Source of the DNA: Flavobacteria bacterium RIFCSPLOWO2_12_FULL_35_11
Lineage (GTDB): Bacteria > Bacteroidota > Bacteroidia > Flavobacteriales > Flavobacteriaceae
Direction: 5' to 3'
NCBI GenBank assembly: GCA_001800975.1
Contig: MGWK01000057.1
Location: forward strand, 1-64,000
DNA length: 64,000 nt
Shown here: piece by piece, positions 1 to 7,991 of the stretch
Layout of the letters: each line of letters opens with the position of its first letter
Position numbering within the stretch: the first letter of the stretch is position 1
The notes under the pieces: model-generated
Databases searched by the model: none
Seen by the model: only the letters and a program-made list of their open reading frames with translations
Told to the model about the DNA's origin: nothing
Translations under genes and position numbers: made by a program

Positions 1-41
1 TTCATTAAAAAAAATTAATATGTTAATTTTATGTTAAAATG

Positions 42-66
42 TAGTACTATGTTTTGCATAATACTA
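42..66. promoter_or_regulatory. Inverted repeat, candidate operator of the DUF4870-PadR operon
   Basis: The arms TAGTACTAT (42-50) and ATAATACTA (58-66) match as an inverted repeat at 8 of 9 positions around the 7-base centre GTTTTGC. The site overlaps the predicted -33 element of the first gene. The second gene of the operon encodes a PadR-family repressor, and PadR proteins commonly autoregulate through dyads at their own promoter, so PadR binding is a reasonable inference. A 16-base stretch of the site (49-64) recurs exactly upstream of the citrate synthase gene. Confidence 0.45.
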
Positions 67-85
67 TATAAAATTCATACATTTG
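53..85 (+). promoter_or_regulatory. Predicted Bacteroidota-type promoter of the DUF4870 operon
   Basis: TTTG at 53-56 and TACATTTG at 78-85 are separated by 21 bases, which fits the Bacteroidota -33/-7 consensus TTTG and TAnnTTTG. The start codon of the first gene follows at 112, giving a leader of about 20 bases. Prediction by motif only. Confidence 0.6.
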
Positions 86-111
86 TATAAGAATTAAAAA
101 ATCATATAATT

Positions 112-483
112 ATGGTCACTCAAAATGATAAAACTTACAGTTCCATTACCCACTTAAGCAGTTTTTCGGGATGGATTTTTCCTTTAGGGAATGTGATTGC
201 GCCTTTCGTGTTATGGTCGGCCAAAAAAAACGAAAGCGCTTACATTGACATGCACGGAAAAGCTGTCGTGAATTTTCAGTTGAGCTTAATGCTCTACTGC
301 TTTTTACTGGCATTGCTAATACTGCCGCTTACAATTTTTACGCTTGGATTGGGATTGATAGCTGTTATATTGGGTATTATTCCGGCACTAATTTTAATCG
401 TTGCCACTATCATTTCGGCCAGCATAAAAGCAACCAATGGGGAACATTACCATTATCCATTCACCATAGAATTTATTAAATAG
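112..483 (+). CDS. DUF4870 (Tic20-like) small membrane protein
   Basis: A 123-residue inner-membrane protein of the DUF4870 family, whose biochemical role is unknown. An N-terminal hydrophobic patch (about 20-38, SGWIFPLGNVIAPFVLW) is followed by the conserved region with HGKAVVNFQ (about 48-56) and a long hydrophobic double helix (about 57-105). The pattern H(G/N)-(R/K)-x-x-x-NFQ before two membrane helices is typical of the family. It is the first gene of an operon with a PadR regulator (19 bases downstream), a PspC protein and a GIN-domain lipoprotein. That grouping recurs in flavobacteria and suggests a role in envelope homeostasis. The ATG at 112 follows a good promoter. Family assignment is fairly sure; function is inference. 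Confidence 0.85.
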   Translation: MVTQNDKTYSSITHLSSFSGWIFPLGNVIAPFVLWSAKKNESAYIDMHGKAVVNFQLSLMLYCFLLALLILPLTIFTLGLGLIAVILGIIPALILIVATIISASIKATNGEHYHYPFTIEFIK

Positions 484-502
484 CACATTTAAAACACTAC
501 TT

Positions 503-829
503 ATGAAGATAGAAAACACAAAAGCGCAAATGCGAAAAGGAGTTTTAGAGTACTGCATACTTTCCATATTACAACATGGCGATGCTTATACCTCTGAAAT
601 TTTATCGGAGCTGAAAGACGCAAAGTTATTGGTTGTTGAAGGAACCGTTTATCCTTTATTAACACGATTAAAAAATGTTGGTTTGCTGAACTACCGTTGG
701 GAAGAATCAACATCTGGACCACCAAGAAAATATTATGGGCTCACTGAAACAGGCAAATTATTTTTAAAAGAATTAAATACTACCTGGAGTGAACTTGTAG
801 AAGCAGTAAACTTAGTAACCAAAAAATAA
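503..829 (+). CDS. PadR family transcriptional regulator
   Basis: A 108-residue DNA-binding protein with the PadR winged helix-turn-helix (about 10-85): RKGVLEYCILSIL, then GDAYTSEILSEL, then the wing segment with VEGTVYPLLTRLKNVGLL and GPPRKYYGLTETG. The C-terminal helix needed for dimerisation is short, as in the single-domain PadR-s2 subgroup. PadR proteins are mostly repressors of membrane stress or efflux genes, often of their own operon. Here the gene lies between a DUF4870 gene and a PspC gene (11 bases downstream). The inverted repeat at 42-66 is a candidate target. The inducing signal cannot be told from the sequence. Confidence 0.93.
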   Translation: MKIENTKAQMRKGVLEYCILSILQHGDAYTSEILSELKDAKLLVVEGTVYPLLTRLKNVGLLNYRWEESTSGPPRKYYGLTETGKLFLKELNTTWSELVEAVNLVTKK

Positions 830-840
830 ATCAACGAAAA

Positions 841-2577
841 ATGAATAAGACTATAAACATAAATTTAGGAGGCATCTTCTTTCATATTGATGAATTAGCC
901 TATCAAAAACTAAAACTTTATTTAGATGCCATTAGACGATCTTTAAGTGATGACCCACAAGGAAGAGACGAAATCTTAAATGATATTGAACTTCGAATAG
1001 GAGAATTACTTTCGGAAAGAATTACCAATGACCGCATGGTTATAAACGACAGCGACATTGATGAAATCACCAAAATAATGGGAAGGCCCGAAGATTATTC
1101 AGTGGATGAAGAACTTTTTGAGGATGAACCAAAATATAGTAAAAGCACCTCATCAAAAAAATTATTCAGGGATGCCGACGATAAGTTTTTAGGCGGCGTT
1201 TGCTCGGGATTGGCCCATTACTTTGGAATGGATGTTATTTGGATGCGCTTATTGTGGTTGGTATTATTTTTCTTTTTTGGTACCGGATTTCTAGTTTACA
1301 TATTATTGTGGATCTTAATTCCTCAAGCTGAAACCACAGCCGAAAAATTACAAATGAAAGGCGAACCGGTAAATATCAGCAATATTGAGAAAAAAATTAG
1401 AGAAGAATTTCAAGATGTATCTTCCCGGGTTAAAAACGGCGTAAATGAAGTTACTGATACCGTAAGAAACGCAGAATTTAAAAATAAAGCGAAGTCGGGA
1501 ATTCAAGAAGTCATTGATACCCTTGGCAAAATTATTCTTACCATATTCAAAGTCTTTGGGAAATTTATTGGCGCCTTATTGATCTTTATTGCATCAGCGA
1601 CCTTAATCGGGTTAATAGTTGCGGCATTTTCAGTAGGAAGTATAGAAATACTGGGATTTGAAGGAGATTTCATGGAATATCCACCTTTCTTTTTTGATTC
1701 TATAATGCCAATGTGGCTCTTAGTGGTTTTTGGATTTTTAGCCATCGCAATACCGTTTGTGGTTTTGTTTATGCTTGGTTTAAAAATTCTTTCAAGCAAT
1801 GTGAAATCATTTAGCACCACCACAAAATTATCGCTTTTGGGCGTTTGGATCATAGCCATCCTCGGATTAAGTTTTGCAGGAATCAATTTTGCAACACAAA
1901 CCGCTTATGACGGCGTTCACAATCAAACGGAAAATCTGCCAATAGCTGCTCTTGATACAATTACAATTAATATGATTGGCAATGACAGTTTGTCAAATGA
2001 AAAAGAGTTGCGCAGAGATCATAATTATGAAACCGTGTTTGATAATGATGTGGAGAAATTATATTCGACCAGGGTTAATGTAGATATTAAATCGACCGAT
2101 AAAGCGACTGCATTTGTTAAAATCAGAAAGGAATCTGACGGTAAAAATCGTTTAACCGCAAATAAAGATGCTGAATCTATTGAATATAAATTCAGTTTAT
2201 CAGAGAAAAATCTTGTGCTAAACGGCTACTTTTTATCAAATTTAAAAAATAAATTCAAGGACCAGTTAATTGATGTTACAATTTATTTACCGGTTAATTC
2301 CGTTGTTTATTTAGACGCTTCAACACAAACGTATTTGAATGACGTGGACAATGTTCAAAATATTTTTGATGGAGATATGCCAAAACATTATTACAAAATG
2401 ACTGAAAATGGTTTGGAATGTTTAGACTGCGATCCAAGTATATTTGGTGACGACTTCAAAAGAGACAACGAAAACTTTAAATTGAATATTGATGAAAATG
2501 GTGTTGAAATTAAAGTAAACGATGGCGATAAAAATGCGGAAGTTACCATTGATGAAAATGGCGTTAAGGTTGAATAA
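841..2577 (+). CDS. PspC domain-containing membrane protein
   Basis: A 578-residue inner-membrane protein. An N-terminal cytoplasmic region of about 100 residues carries a conserved pattern rich in charged residues (for example RDEILNDIELRIGELL). The PspC domain follows at about 105-165, with LGGVCSGLAHYFGMD and a membrane helix ending in LLWILIPQA. Three further hydrophobic segments lie at about 230-265, 290-318 and 327-352. The C-terminal ~220 residues are soluble and resemble the adhesin-like domain often fused to PspC in Bacteroidota. In enterobacteria PspC is a sensor in the phage shock response to membrane damage, but no pspA is present here and control is probably through the upstream PadR. 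The role in envelope stress is inferred. Confidence 0.92.
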   Translation: MNKTININLGGIFFHIDELAYQKLKLYLDAIRRSLSDDPQGRDEILNDIELRIGELLSERITNDRMVINDSDIDEITKIMGRPEDYSVDEELFEDEPKYSKSTSSKKLFRDADDKFLGGVCSGLAHYFGMDVIWMRLLWLVLFFFFGTGFLVYILLWILIPQAETTAEKLQMKGEPVNISNIEKKIREEFQDVSSRVKNGVNEVTDTVRNAEFKNKAKSGIQEVIDTLGKIILTIFKVFGKFIGALLIFIASATLIGLIVAAFSVGSIEILGFEGDFMEYPPFFFDSIMPMWLLVVFGFLAIAIPFVVLFMLGLKILSSNVKSFSTTTKLSLLGVWIIAILGLSFAGINFATQTAYDGVHNQTENLPIAALDTITINMIGNDSLSNEKELRRDHNYETVFDNDVEKLYSTRVNVDIKSTDKATAFVKIRKESDGKNRLTANKDAESIEYKFSLSEKNLVLNGYFLSNLKNKFKDQLIDVTIYLPVNSVVYLDASTQTYLNDVDNVQNIFDGDMPKHYYKMTENGLECLDCDPSIFGDDFKRDNENFKLNIDENGVEIKVNDGDKNAEVTIDENGVKVE

Positions 2578-2670
2578 TTACAACTCAGCCATAAAATTCA
2601 ACAAGTCAACTTAAAAAAATAGATTAAAGAATCATTATAAAATACTTTTGAAATAAAAAACAACCAAACA

Positions 2671-3405
2671 ATGAGAACTTTAGTGAAAATTACCATTTTA
2701 ATTTCAATTTACCTGACACTGCTTTTCACAACAACATCTTGTTTTGTAGATGGTGTTATTGGTATCAGAGGAAACAGAAATGTGGTTTCAGAAGAGCGAT
2801 CAATCAGATCCGATTTTGAAATAATTAATGTGCAACAGGGAATTAATTTAACCATTACACAAGGAAAACCAACTGATATTCGCGTTGAAGCCGATGAGAA
2901 TATCTTAGATTTATTGATTACGGAAGTAAAAAATAATGAGCTAAATATTTATTTTGAAAAAAACGTAAATCAAGCCAAAGCTCGAAATGTGTATTTAACA
3001 ACCGAAAACATTTCAAAAATAAAGGCGTCAAGCGGTGCATCGGTAAAATCGGAAAATACCATACAGGCAACATCGTTAGATCTTGATTCAAGCAGTGGAA
3101 GCACCATGAAAATTCACGCAAGTGCCAATTATATTAAAAGTGAGTCGTCAAGCGGTTCCAGTATCAAACTATACGGAAAATGCAATACATTCTCAGCCGA
3201 AGCAAGCAGCGGAAGTAACATAAATGCACAAGAACTTAAAACTGCAAATGCGAAAACAGCAACAAGCAGCGGCGCCAGCATTGATGTATTTGTCACCGGT
3301 AAATTAACGGCAAAAGCAAGCAGTGGCGGCGATATTGATTATGAAGGAAACCCTTCAGAAGTTGATAAAGAAACCTCGTCGGGCGGCAGTGTTTCAAAAA
3401 ACTAG
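2671..3405 (+). CDS. GIN-domain (DUF2807) lipoprotein
   Basis: A 244-residue exported lipoprotein. The signal peptide (about 1-24) ends in the lipobox-like TTSC, with the lipidated Cys at about 24. The rest is a head-GIN / DUF2807 domain predicted to form a right-handed beta-helix. It contains a ladder of Ser-Ser-Gly steps spaced about 15-20 residues apart (SSGASVKSE, SSSGSTMKI, SSGSSIKLYG, SSGSNINAQ, SSGASIDVF, SSGGDIDYE, SSGGSVSKN). Such domains are thought to mediate adhesion or surface interactions; no enzyme motif is visible. It is the last gene of the operon with PspC (93-base gap) and is followed by a strong terminator. Domain call is secure, role is not. Confidence 0.92.
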   Translation: MRTLVKITILISIYLTLLFTTTSCFVDGVIGIRGNRNVVSEERSIRSDFEIINVQQGINLTITQGKPTDIRVEADENILDLLITEVKNNELNIYFEKNVNQAKARNVYLTTENISKIKASSGASVKSENTIQATSLDLDSSSGSTMKIHASANYIKSESSSGSSIKLYGKCNTFSAEASSGSNINAQELKTANAKTATSSGASIDVFVTGKLTAKASSGGDIDYEGNPSEVDKETSSGGSVSKN

Positions 3406-3492
3406 TTTTTAACTAATAGTATTGAGAATTGAGAAATCACTGAATCAAAATTAATCTAACGATTGATAGATATAAAATTTAATTTAATATGC

Positions 3493-3525
3493 AAGTAGGC
3501 TCATTATATATGAGCCTACTTTTTT
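3493..3525 (+). terminator. Intrinsic terminator after the GIN lipoprotein gene
   Basis: A perfect 12-base stem (AAGTAGGCTCAT at 3493-3504, ATGAGCCTACTT at 3510-3521) with loop TATAT is followed by a T run. It lies 87 bases after the stop codon and closes the four-gene operon. Confidence 0.9.
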
Positions 3526-3675
3526 AATTTTAATTTCCTAAATATCAGATAACTATAGGGATGTTCGACCATTTCTTGAAATAATTTGCCCTAAATACTA
3601 ATACTATACTCCCAAATTTGATCAAAAAAAAACACTATTTACAAAACATTTAACAGATAATAACTGGGAGTTGCC

Positions 3676-3683
3676 TACATTTG
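3676..3683 (+). promoter_or_regulatory. Predicted -7 element of the 602-residue protein gene
   Basis: TACATTTG matches TAnnTTTG exactly. No TTTG is found at the expected -33 distance, so the promoter is weak or activated. The start codon is 50 bases downstream. Confidence 0.5.
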
Positions 3684-3733
3684 TACCCAAAAATAATAAT
3701 TATTTGTAAAAAAATAATTTAAGACCAAAAAGT

Positions 3734-5542
3734 ATGCAACAAAAAAACAACCCACATTCATTTCATATACCAGTAATGGGGATTGCTTTTACAATAGACA
3801 CCCCTATTAAAATTGCAAAATATGGTATTTCTTCTGTTATTTCAATTGTAGATGACATCATCATTGAAAAAATGAATGAATATTATTCAGGAAAATTTAA
3901 AATCCCATATCAAGAAATTTCAACAAAAGTAGAGGATTATAGAGCTAAAAGAATTACCTCCTATTTAAATACGGTAGATATTATCGTAAAACAAAAATTT
4001 GAAAATCTAAAAAAGAGCTTCGAACAGAAAAATAGTGAATTTGAAAAATATATGGACTTGCTTCCTGATTTTTCTGAGTTAAAACAAAATTTCATTCAAA
4101 CAATTCATAATAATACGGTTAAAGAAGATTTAAGTAATTGGATTCAAAACAACCTAAAACCAGGAAGTATTGATGTAAATATTATGACAAAATTGGACAA
4201 ACCCAATTATAGCAAAAAAGACTTATTGCCTATTGAATTTAATGATGCACACGCAGCATTAAGAGGTTTTGCGAACAGCACTTTGGAATCATCTGTGGTA
4301 CTTTCTGCCGGAATGAATCCAAGATTGTACAGTTATTTTGAAAACTTCAATGATTTTTTCCCAACTGAAAACAATGAGCTGAAAAAGAAAATAATTCTAA
4401 AAGTAAGTGATTACAGATCTGCTATTATTCAAGGAAAATTTTTAGCCAAAAAAGGGCTTTGGGTTTCTGAATACAGAATTGAATCTGGTTTAAATTGCGG
4501 TGGGCACGCTTTTGCGTCTGACGGCTATTTATTAGGTCCGATTTTAGAGGAATTCAAAATGAACAAGTCGGTTTTAATCGATGAAATTCATGGAATATTG
4601 GTTGAAGCATTAAAAAGCAAAGGAAAACACATTCCTGTTGAGCCATTAAATTTAGCGATTACAGTTCAGGGAGGTGTTGGTACTCACGAAGAACATGAAT
4701 TTTTATTGGACAATTATAATATTGATTCCGTGGGTTGGGGCTCTCCATTTTTATTGGTTCCGGAAGTAACCACGGTTGATGCTGTGACCAGAGAAGCTTT
4801 GAGGGCTGCCACTGAAAAAGATTTATTTTTAAGCAATATTTCTCCTTTGGGCGTTCCTTTTAACAGTTTAAGGGGAAACACCAATGAGATTCTTAAAAAC
4901 GAAAGAATTGCCGCTGACAAAGCCGGCAGTGCTTGTACGAAAAAATTTCTGTCTTCAAATACAGAATACACCGAAAAAGTAATTTGCACGGCTTCAAAAA
5001 AATACCAAACCATCAAATTAAATGAACTAAAACTTGAAAACTTAAGTTCAAGTGAGTTTGCTGAAAAAGCCAATAAAATTACCGAAAAAGCCTGTTTATG
5101 CGAAGGATTGGCCAATGCTGCATTCATTAATTATGATATTGAACGAAAAGGCGAAAAACAAGGCGTTGCAATTTGCCCGGGACCAAATATGGCTTATTTC
5201 ACAAAAGACCTTACTTTAAAAGAAATGGTAGACCATATTTATGGCAGAGCAAATGTGATAGAAACAAAAAACCGTCCGCATATGTTTATTAAAGAATTGG
5301 CGATGTATGTTGATTATTTTTCTAACAAAGTTGATGAGTTTAATGATTCTTTCAATGTGAAACAACAAAAATATTTAACCACTTTCCAAAGTAATTTAAA
5401 TGATGGTATTGAATATTACCAACAGTTGTTTTCCGATACAAAAATTTATTTTGAATCAAATAAAGAAGCATTATTAAGTGAGTTGGAAACTTTAAAAATT
5501 GAACTCTTCAATATAAAAATTCCGCTTTTAGTTAAAGCATAA
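3734..5542 (+). CDS. Putative FMN TIM-barrel protein, nitronate-monooxygenase-like, with Cys-rich C-terminal half
   Basis: A 602-residue soluble protein that I do not recognise by name. Several segments resemble the nitronate monooxygenase / PfaD TIM barrel. These are an N-terminal strand-turn (IPVMGIAFTIDTP, about 14-26), a Gly-rich turn (VQGGVGTHEEH, about 315-325), and a phosphate-site-like stretch (DSVGWGSPFLLVPE, about 334-347). The last is followed by a segment comparable to the ALxAxxxD...GxPxxxLRN tail of that family. Six Cys lie in the central and C-terminal part: C255 (in NCGGH), C401, C418, C454, C456 (CLC) and C481 (CPGP). They could ligate an Fe-S cluster or a metal. The ends of the protein are helical. 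It stands alone between two terminators, so context does not help. Fold assignment is inference; the substrate is unknown. Confidence 0.6.
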   Translation: MQQKNNPHSFHIPVMGIAFTIDTPIKIAKYGISSVISIVDDIIIEKMNEYYSGKFKIPYQEISTKVEDYRAKRITSYLNTVDIIVKQKFENLKKSFEQKNSEFEKYMDLLPDFSELKQNFIQTIHNNTVKEDLSNWIQNNLKPGSIDVNIMTKLDKPNYSKKDLLPIEFNDAHAALRGFANSTLESSVVLSAGMNPRLYSYFENFNDFFPTENNELKKKIILKVSDYRSAIIQGKFLAKKGLWVSEYRIESGLNCGGHAFASDGYLLGPILEEFKMNKSVLIDEIHGILVEALKSKGKHIPVEPLNLAITVQGGVGTHEEHEFLLDNYNIDSVGWGSPFLLVPEVTTVDAVTREALRAATEKDLFLSNISPLGVPFNSLRGNTNEILKNERIAADKAGSACTKKFLSSNTEYTEKVICTASKKYQTIKLNELKLENLSSSEFAEKANKITEKACLCEGLANAAFINYDIERKGEKQGVAICPGPNMAYFTKDLTLKEMVDHIYGRANVIETKNRPHMFIKELAMYVDYFSNKVDEFNDSFNVKQQKYLTTFQSNLNDGIEYYQQLFSDTKIYFESNKEALLSELETLKIELFNIKIPLLVKA

Positions 5543-5544
5543 TT

Positions 5545-5582
5545 TTCAAAAAAAGACTGCCTTTTACGGCAGTCTTTTTTTT
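5545..5582. terminator. Bidirectional terminator between convergent genes
   Basis: The stem AAAAGACTGCC (5551-5561) pairs with GGCAGTCTTTT (5568-5578) around TTTTAC. It has a T run on the right and an A run on the left, so it serves the plus-strand 602-residue gene and the minus-strand Rrf2 gene. Confidence 0.9.
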
Positions 5583-5602
5583 ACTTATAAACTTAATTTC
5601 GA

Positions 5603-6025
5603 TTAATCGGCAGTTCCGCAATGAAAATTAGCCAATGTCTTATTTTCTAGTATTTTTAAGGTACTGTCACGCACTTCTGCCATTAAAATATTTAAGCTGC
5701 AACGCTCCTCGCTTTTACAATCATCACATTTTTCGTAGTAATTTAAACTAACGCAAGGCAACATAGCAATTGGTCCTTCGAGCAACCTAATTACTGTGGA
5801 AACTTTTATTTCATTCGGGTTTTTAATCAAATAATAACCACCTCCTTTTCCTTTTTTGGAGGAAAGGATTCCGCTCTTTTTTAACGTCAATAAAATACTT
5901 TCCAAAAACTTTTTTGAGATGTTCTCCGATTCTGAAATATCTGAAATTAAAATTGGAACATTTGGCTCTTGTTTGGCAAGATAGCTCAACGCTTTAAGTC
6001 CGTATTTTGTTTTTTTAGAAAGCAT
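5603..6025 (-). CDS. Rrf2 family transcriptional regulator, probably Fe-S containing
   Basis: A 140-residue Rrf2/IscR-type winged-helix regulator. The N-terminal helix-turn-helix starts MLSKKTKYGLKALSYLA and continues through the recognition helix SKKFLESILLTLKKSGI and the wing KGKGGGYYL. Cys are clustered in the segment PCVSLNYYEKCDDCKSEERC (about 90-110), in the position where IscR and NsrR bind an Fe-S cluster; four Cys are available here. The regulator probably senses iron-sulfur status, redox state or NO. It is the last gene of a three-gene minus-strand run, 27 bases after the CtlX-like gene, so it may regulate those enzymes, though Rrf2 proteins also act elsewhere. The family is sure; the ligand is inferred. 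Confidence 0.92.
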   Translation of the reverse strand: MLSKKTKYGLKALSYLAKQEPNVPILISDISESENISKKFLESILLTLKKSGILSSKKGKGGGYYLIKNPNEIKVSTVIRLLEGPIAMLPCVSLNYYEKCDDCKSEERCSLNILMAEVRDSTLKILENKTLANFHCGTAD

Positions 6026-6052
6026 TTTTAAATTTAATCAATGTGAATTTAA

Positions 6053-6991
6053 TTATTCGTTTTTAGGTAAAAAAACTTCGGCCATCATACAACGTGCACT
6101 TCCGCCTCCGCAGGCTTCAATGGTGTCCAATGAACTGTAAAGTATTTTACCGTGCTTTTCAAGTTGGTTAATTTGCTGCTTCGTTAAACTTTCAAAGGCC
6201 GAGTTTGACATCACAATGTAACGCTCATTATTACTTCCCAAAACCTGAAGCATATTCCCGGCAAAACTATTGACCTGTTCCTCTGTAATAGAGATAATTT
6301 CCTTCTTGTCTTCCTTTAAATGTTTAATAACGTCTTTGCGTTCCTTTTTATCATCAATACTGTCTAAACAAATTACTGAAAATTTTTCACCCAAACACAT
6401 AATTACGTTGGTGTGGTAAATTGGCAATCGTTTGTCATTCAACGTTTGATTTGCAACAAAAGAAACAGGCGTAAATTCAAAATCTTCACAGAATTCAATC
6501 AACAAATCTTCATCTGCTCTTGGCGATAAGGCGCAATATGCTTTTCCGTTCACCCTGTCTAACAACAAACTTCCTGTTCCTTCCAAATATATTTTTTCTT
6601 CTTCCGCAGAAGTATAATCGACCACATTATTGATTTGATAACCTAAATCTTCCAGCGTTTCTAATATATCTTCTCTCCTTTCCAATCGCCTGTTTTCGGC
6701 AAACATTGGGTATAAAGCAACATCTCCATTTTCGTGAAATGAGATCCAATTATTTGGAAAAATGGAATCTGGCGTGTCAGTTTCTTTTGTGTCATTAACA
6801 ACGATCACATTTACGCCAACCGCCTTTAGTTTTTCAACAAAATTATCAAACTCTTGTAGCGCTTTAAATTGTACTGTTTCGGGCGTTAAACTTTCTAAAA
6901 CTTTTTGATAGTAATTATTCACTGCAGTTTGCTCATTCATTCGGAACAAAACCGGGCGAATCATTAAAATTGTATTTGTAATTTGTTGCAT
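6053..6991 (-). CDS. ctlX: Arginine deiminase-related amidinotransferase-fold hydrolase (CtlX type)
   Basis: A 312-residue enzyme of the pentein (guanidine-modifying) superfamily, closest in appearance to the citrulline-utilisation hydrolase CtlX. Visible marks are the start TNTILMIRPVLFRMNEQT, the segment PDSIFPNNWISFH (about 95-107) containing family-typical acidic and Asn residues, LEGTGSLLLDR (about 145-155), the His motif YHTNVIMC (about 203-210), and the C-terminal catalytic Cys C301 in CGGGSARCM. Members cleave or hydrolyse guanidino or ureido groups of arginine-like compounds. The start at 6991 lies 4 bases from the upstream pentein gene, so the two are almost certainly translated from one transcript. 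The exact substrate (citrulline, arginine or a methylated form) cannot be told. Confidence 0.88.
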   Translation of the reverse strand: MQQITNTILMIRPVLFRMNEQTAVNNYYQKVLESLTPETVQFKALQEFDNFVEKLKAVGVNVIVVNDTKETDTPDSIFPNNWISFHENGDVALYPMFAENRRLERREDILETLEDLGYQINNVVDYTSAEEEKIYLEGTGSLLLDRVNGKAYCALSPRADEDLLIEFCEDFEFTPVSFVANQTLNDKRLPIYHTNVIMCLGEKFSVICLDSIDDKKERKDVIKHLKEDKKEIISITEEQVNSFAGNMLQVLGSNNERYIVMSNSAFESLTKQQINQLEKHGKILYSSLDTIEACGGGSARCMMAEVFLPKNE

Positions 6992-6995
6992 AATG

Positions 6996-7910
6996 TTAAT
7001 CTCTAATTAATGGCAATGTTGAACATCTTAATAATCCTTCTTGTTTTGATATTTCTGCGTATGGTATTTCTTCAACGGTAAAACCTTGTTCTCTCAACCA
7101 ATTATTAAGTCTTGTGAAGTTTTTTTCTGAAACCACCACTTCATCCGATATTGAAAATATATTAGAAAACATCTGATACATTTCATCTTTTGTAATGTGA
7201 AACATATTTTCTTTTCCAAATAAATTTACCAAATAATTATAGTCGTTTTCATCTCTAAAACCTTCTTTATGTATGATGGCTTTATTTTTTCCTAACGGCT
7301 GAAAACAACAATCCAAATGCAGTGCATTTTCTCTGGCATTTGTATTCGATTTAACCAAATCAAACTCCTTAACAATTTTATTGGGAAATAAATTTTTAAT
7401 AAAATAAACCCCTTTCATATTGGTTCTGGCTGTGATAAGATTTTTATAATCATCGCCTTTATATGTTCCAATAAAAATATGGTTGTTCCATAGCATTACG
7501 TCACCGCCTTCAAAATGGACATCGTCGGAAGCTTCAATAATGTTATTTGGATCAATTTGATCCAGCACATACTGAATGGCTTCTATTTCCTTTTCCCTGT
7601 CGGGCAAAATATTTGATTTAAACAACTTATTTTCAATAACAAAGGCAATATCTCTCGAAAAAATTTGATTGTAATTTTCAATCACTTTTGGCCTGAACAC
7701 TTTCACATTGTATTTTTCGAATACTTTGTTAAAAGCTTCCATTTCCAGCACCATATCCTTTTCAATAGGATAGGTCCCTACTTTGATATGTTCCAATGAT
7801 TTAGGATCATATGCCTCCTCAAGTTTTGGAATTGGACCATTGCTGATTGCAGTGCCCAAAACCACAGCTCTAAGTCGAGAAGTCTCATTGAGAACATTCA
7901 GTTTTATCAT
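6996..7910 (-). CDS. Arginine deiminase / dimethylargininase family protein
   Basis: A 304-residue pentein-fold enzyme, a second guanidine-group hydrolase or amidinotransferase. Seen in the sequence are the substrate-binding motif FEGGDVMLW (about 133-141), the catalytic His region LHLDCCF (about 198-204) and a C-terminal nucleophile Cys, C296 in LLRCSTLP. The acid-Gly-Gly-Asp, His and Cys positions match the arginine deiminase / DDAH catalytic set. The gene heads a run with the CtlX-like enzyme and an Rrf2 regulator, suggesting an arginine/citrulline or methylarginine catabolic step. Whether it is a deiminase, a dimethylargininase or an amidinotransferase is open. Confidence 0.87.
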   Translation of the reverse strand: MIKLNVLNETSRLRAVVLGTAISNGPIPKLEEAYDPKSLEHIKVGTYPIEKDMVLEMEAFNKVFEKYNVKVFRPKVIENYNQIFSRDIAFVIENKLFKSNILPDREKEIEAIQYVLDQIDPNNIIEASDDVHFEGGDVMLWNNHIFIGTYKGDDYKNLITARTNMKGVYFIKNLFPNKIVKEFDLVKSNTNARENALHLDCCFQPLGKNKAIIHKEGFRDENDYNYLVNLFGKENMFHITKDEMYQMFSNIFSISDEVVVSEKNFTRLNNWLREQGFTVEEIPYAEISKQEGLLRCSTLPLIRD

Positions 7911-7929
7911 ATATCGTAATTTTAACGTA

Positions 7930-7968
7930 AAAATAAAGAAACCCCATAACTTAATATGAGGTTTCTTT
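7930..7968 (-). terminator. Terminator of citrate synthase gene
   Basis: AAAGAAACC (7935-7943) pairs with GGTTTCTTT (7960-7968), with extra pairing CAT/ATG inside. On the minus strand it is followed by a U-rich stretch. It lies 24 bases beyond the gltA stop and just upstream of the pentein operon. Confidence 0.75.
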
Positions 7969-7991
7969 ATATATTTAAAAAAAAGTTGAAA

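Larger units (their letters stand above)
3406..3733. other. Intergenic region with terminator and promoter
   Basis: This 328-base gap holds the terminator of the PspC/GIN operon (3493-3525) and a predicted -7 element for the next gene (3676-3683). The remaining AT-rich sequence shows no coding potential and no RNA structure that I recognise. Confidence 0.6.
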
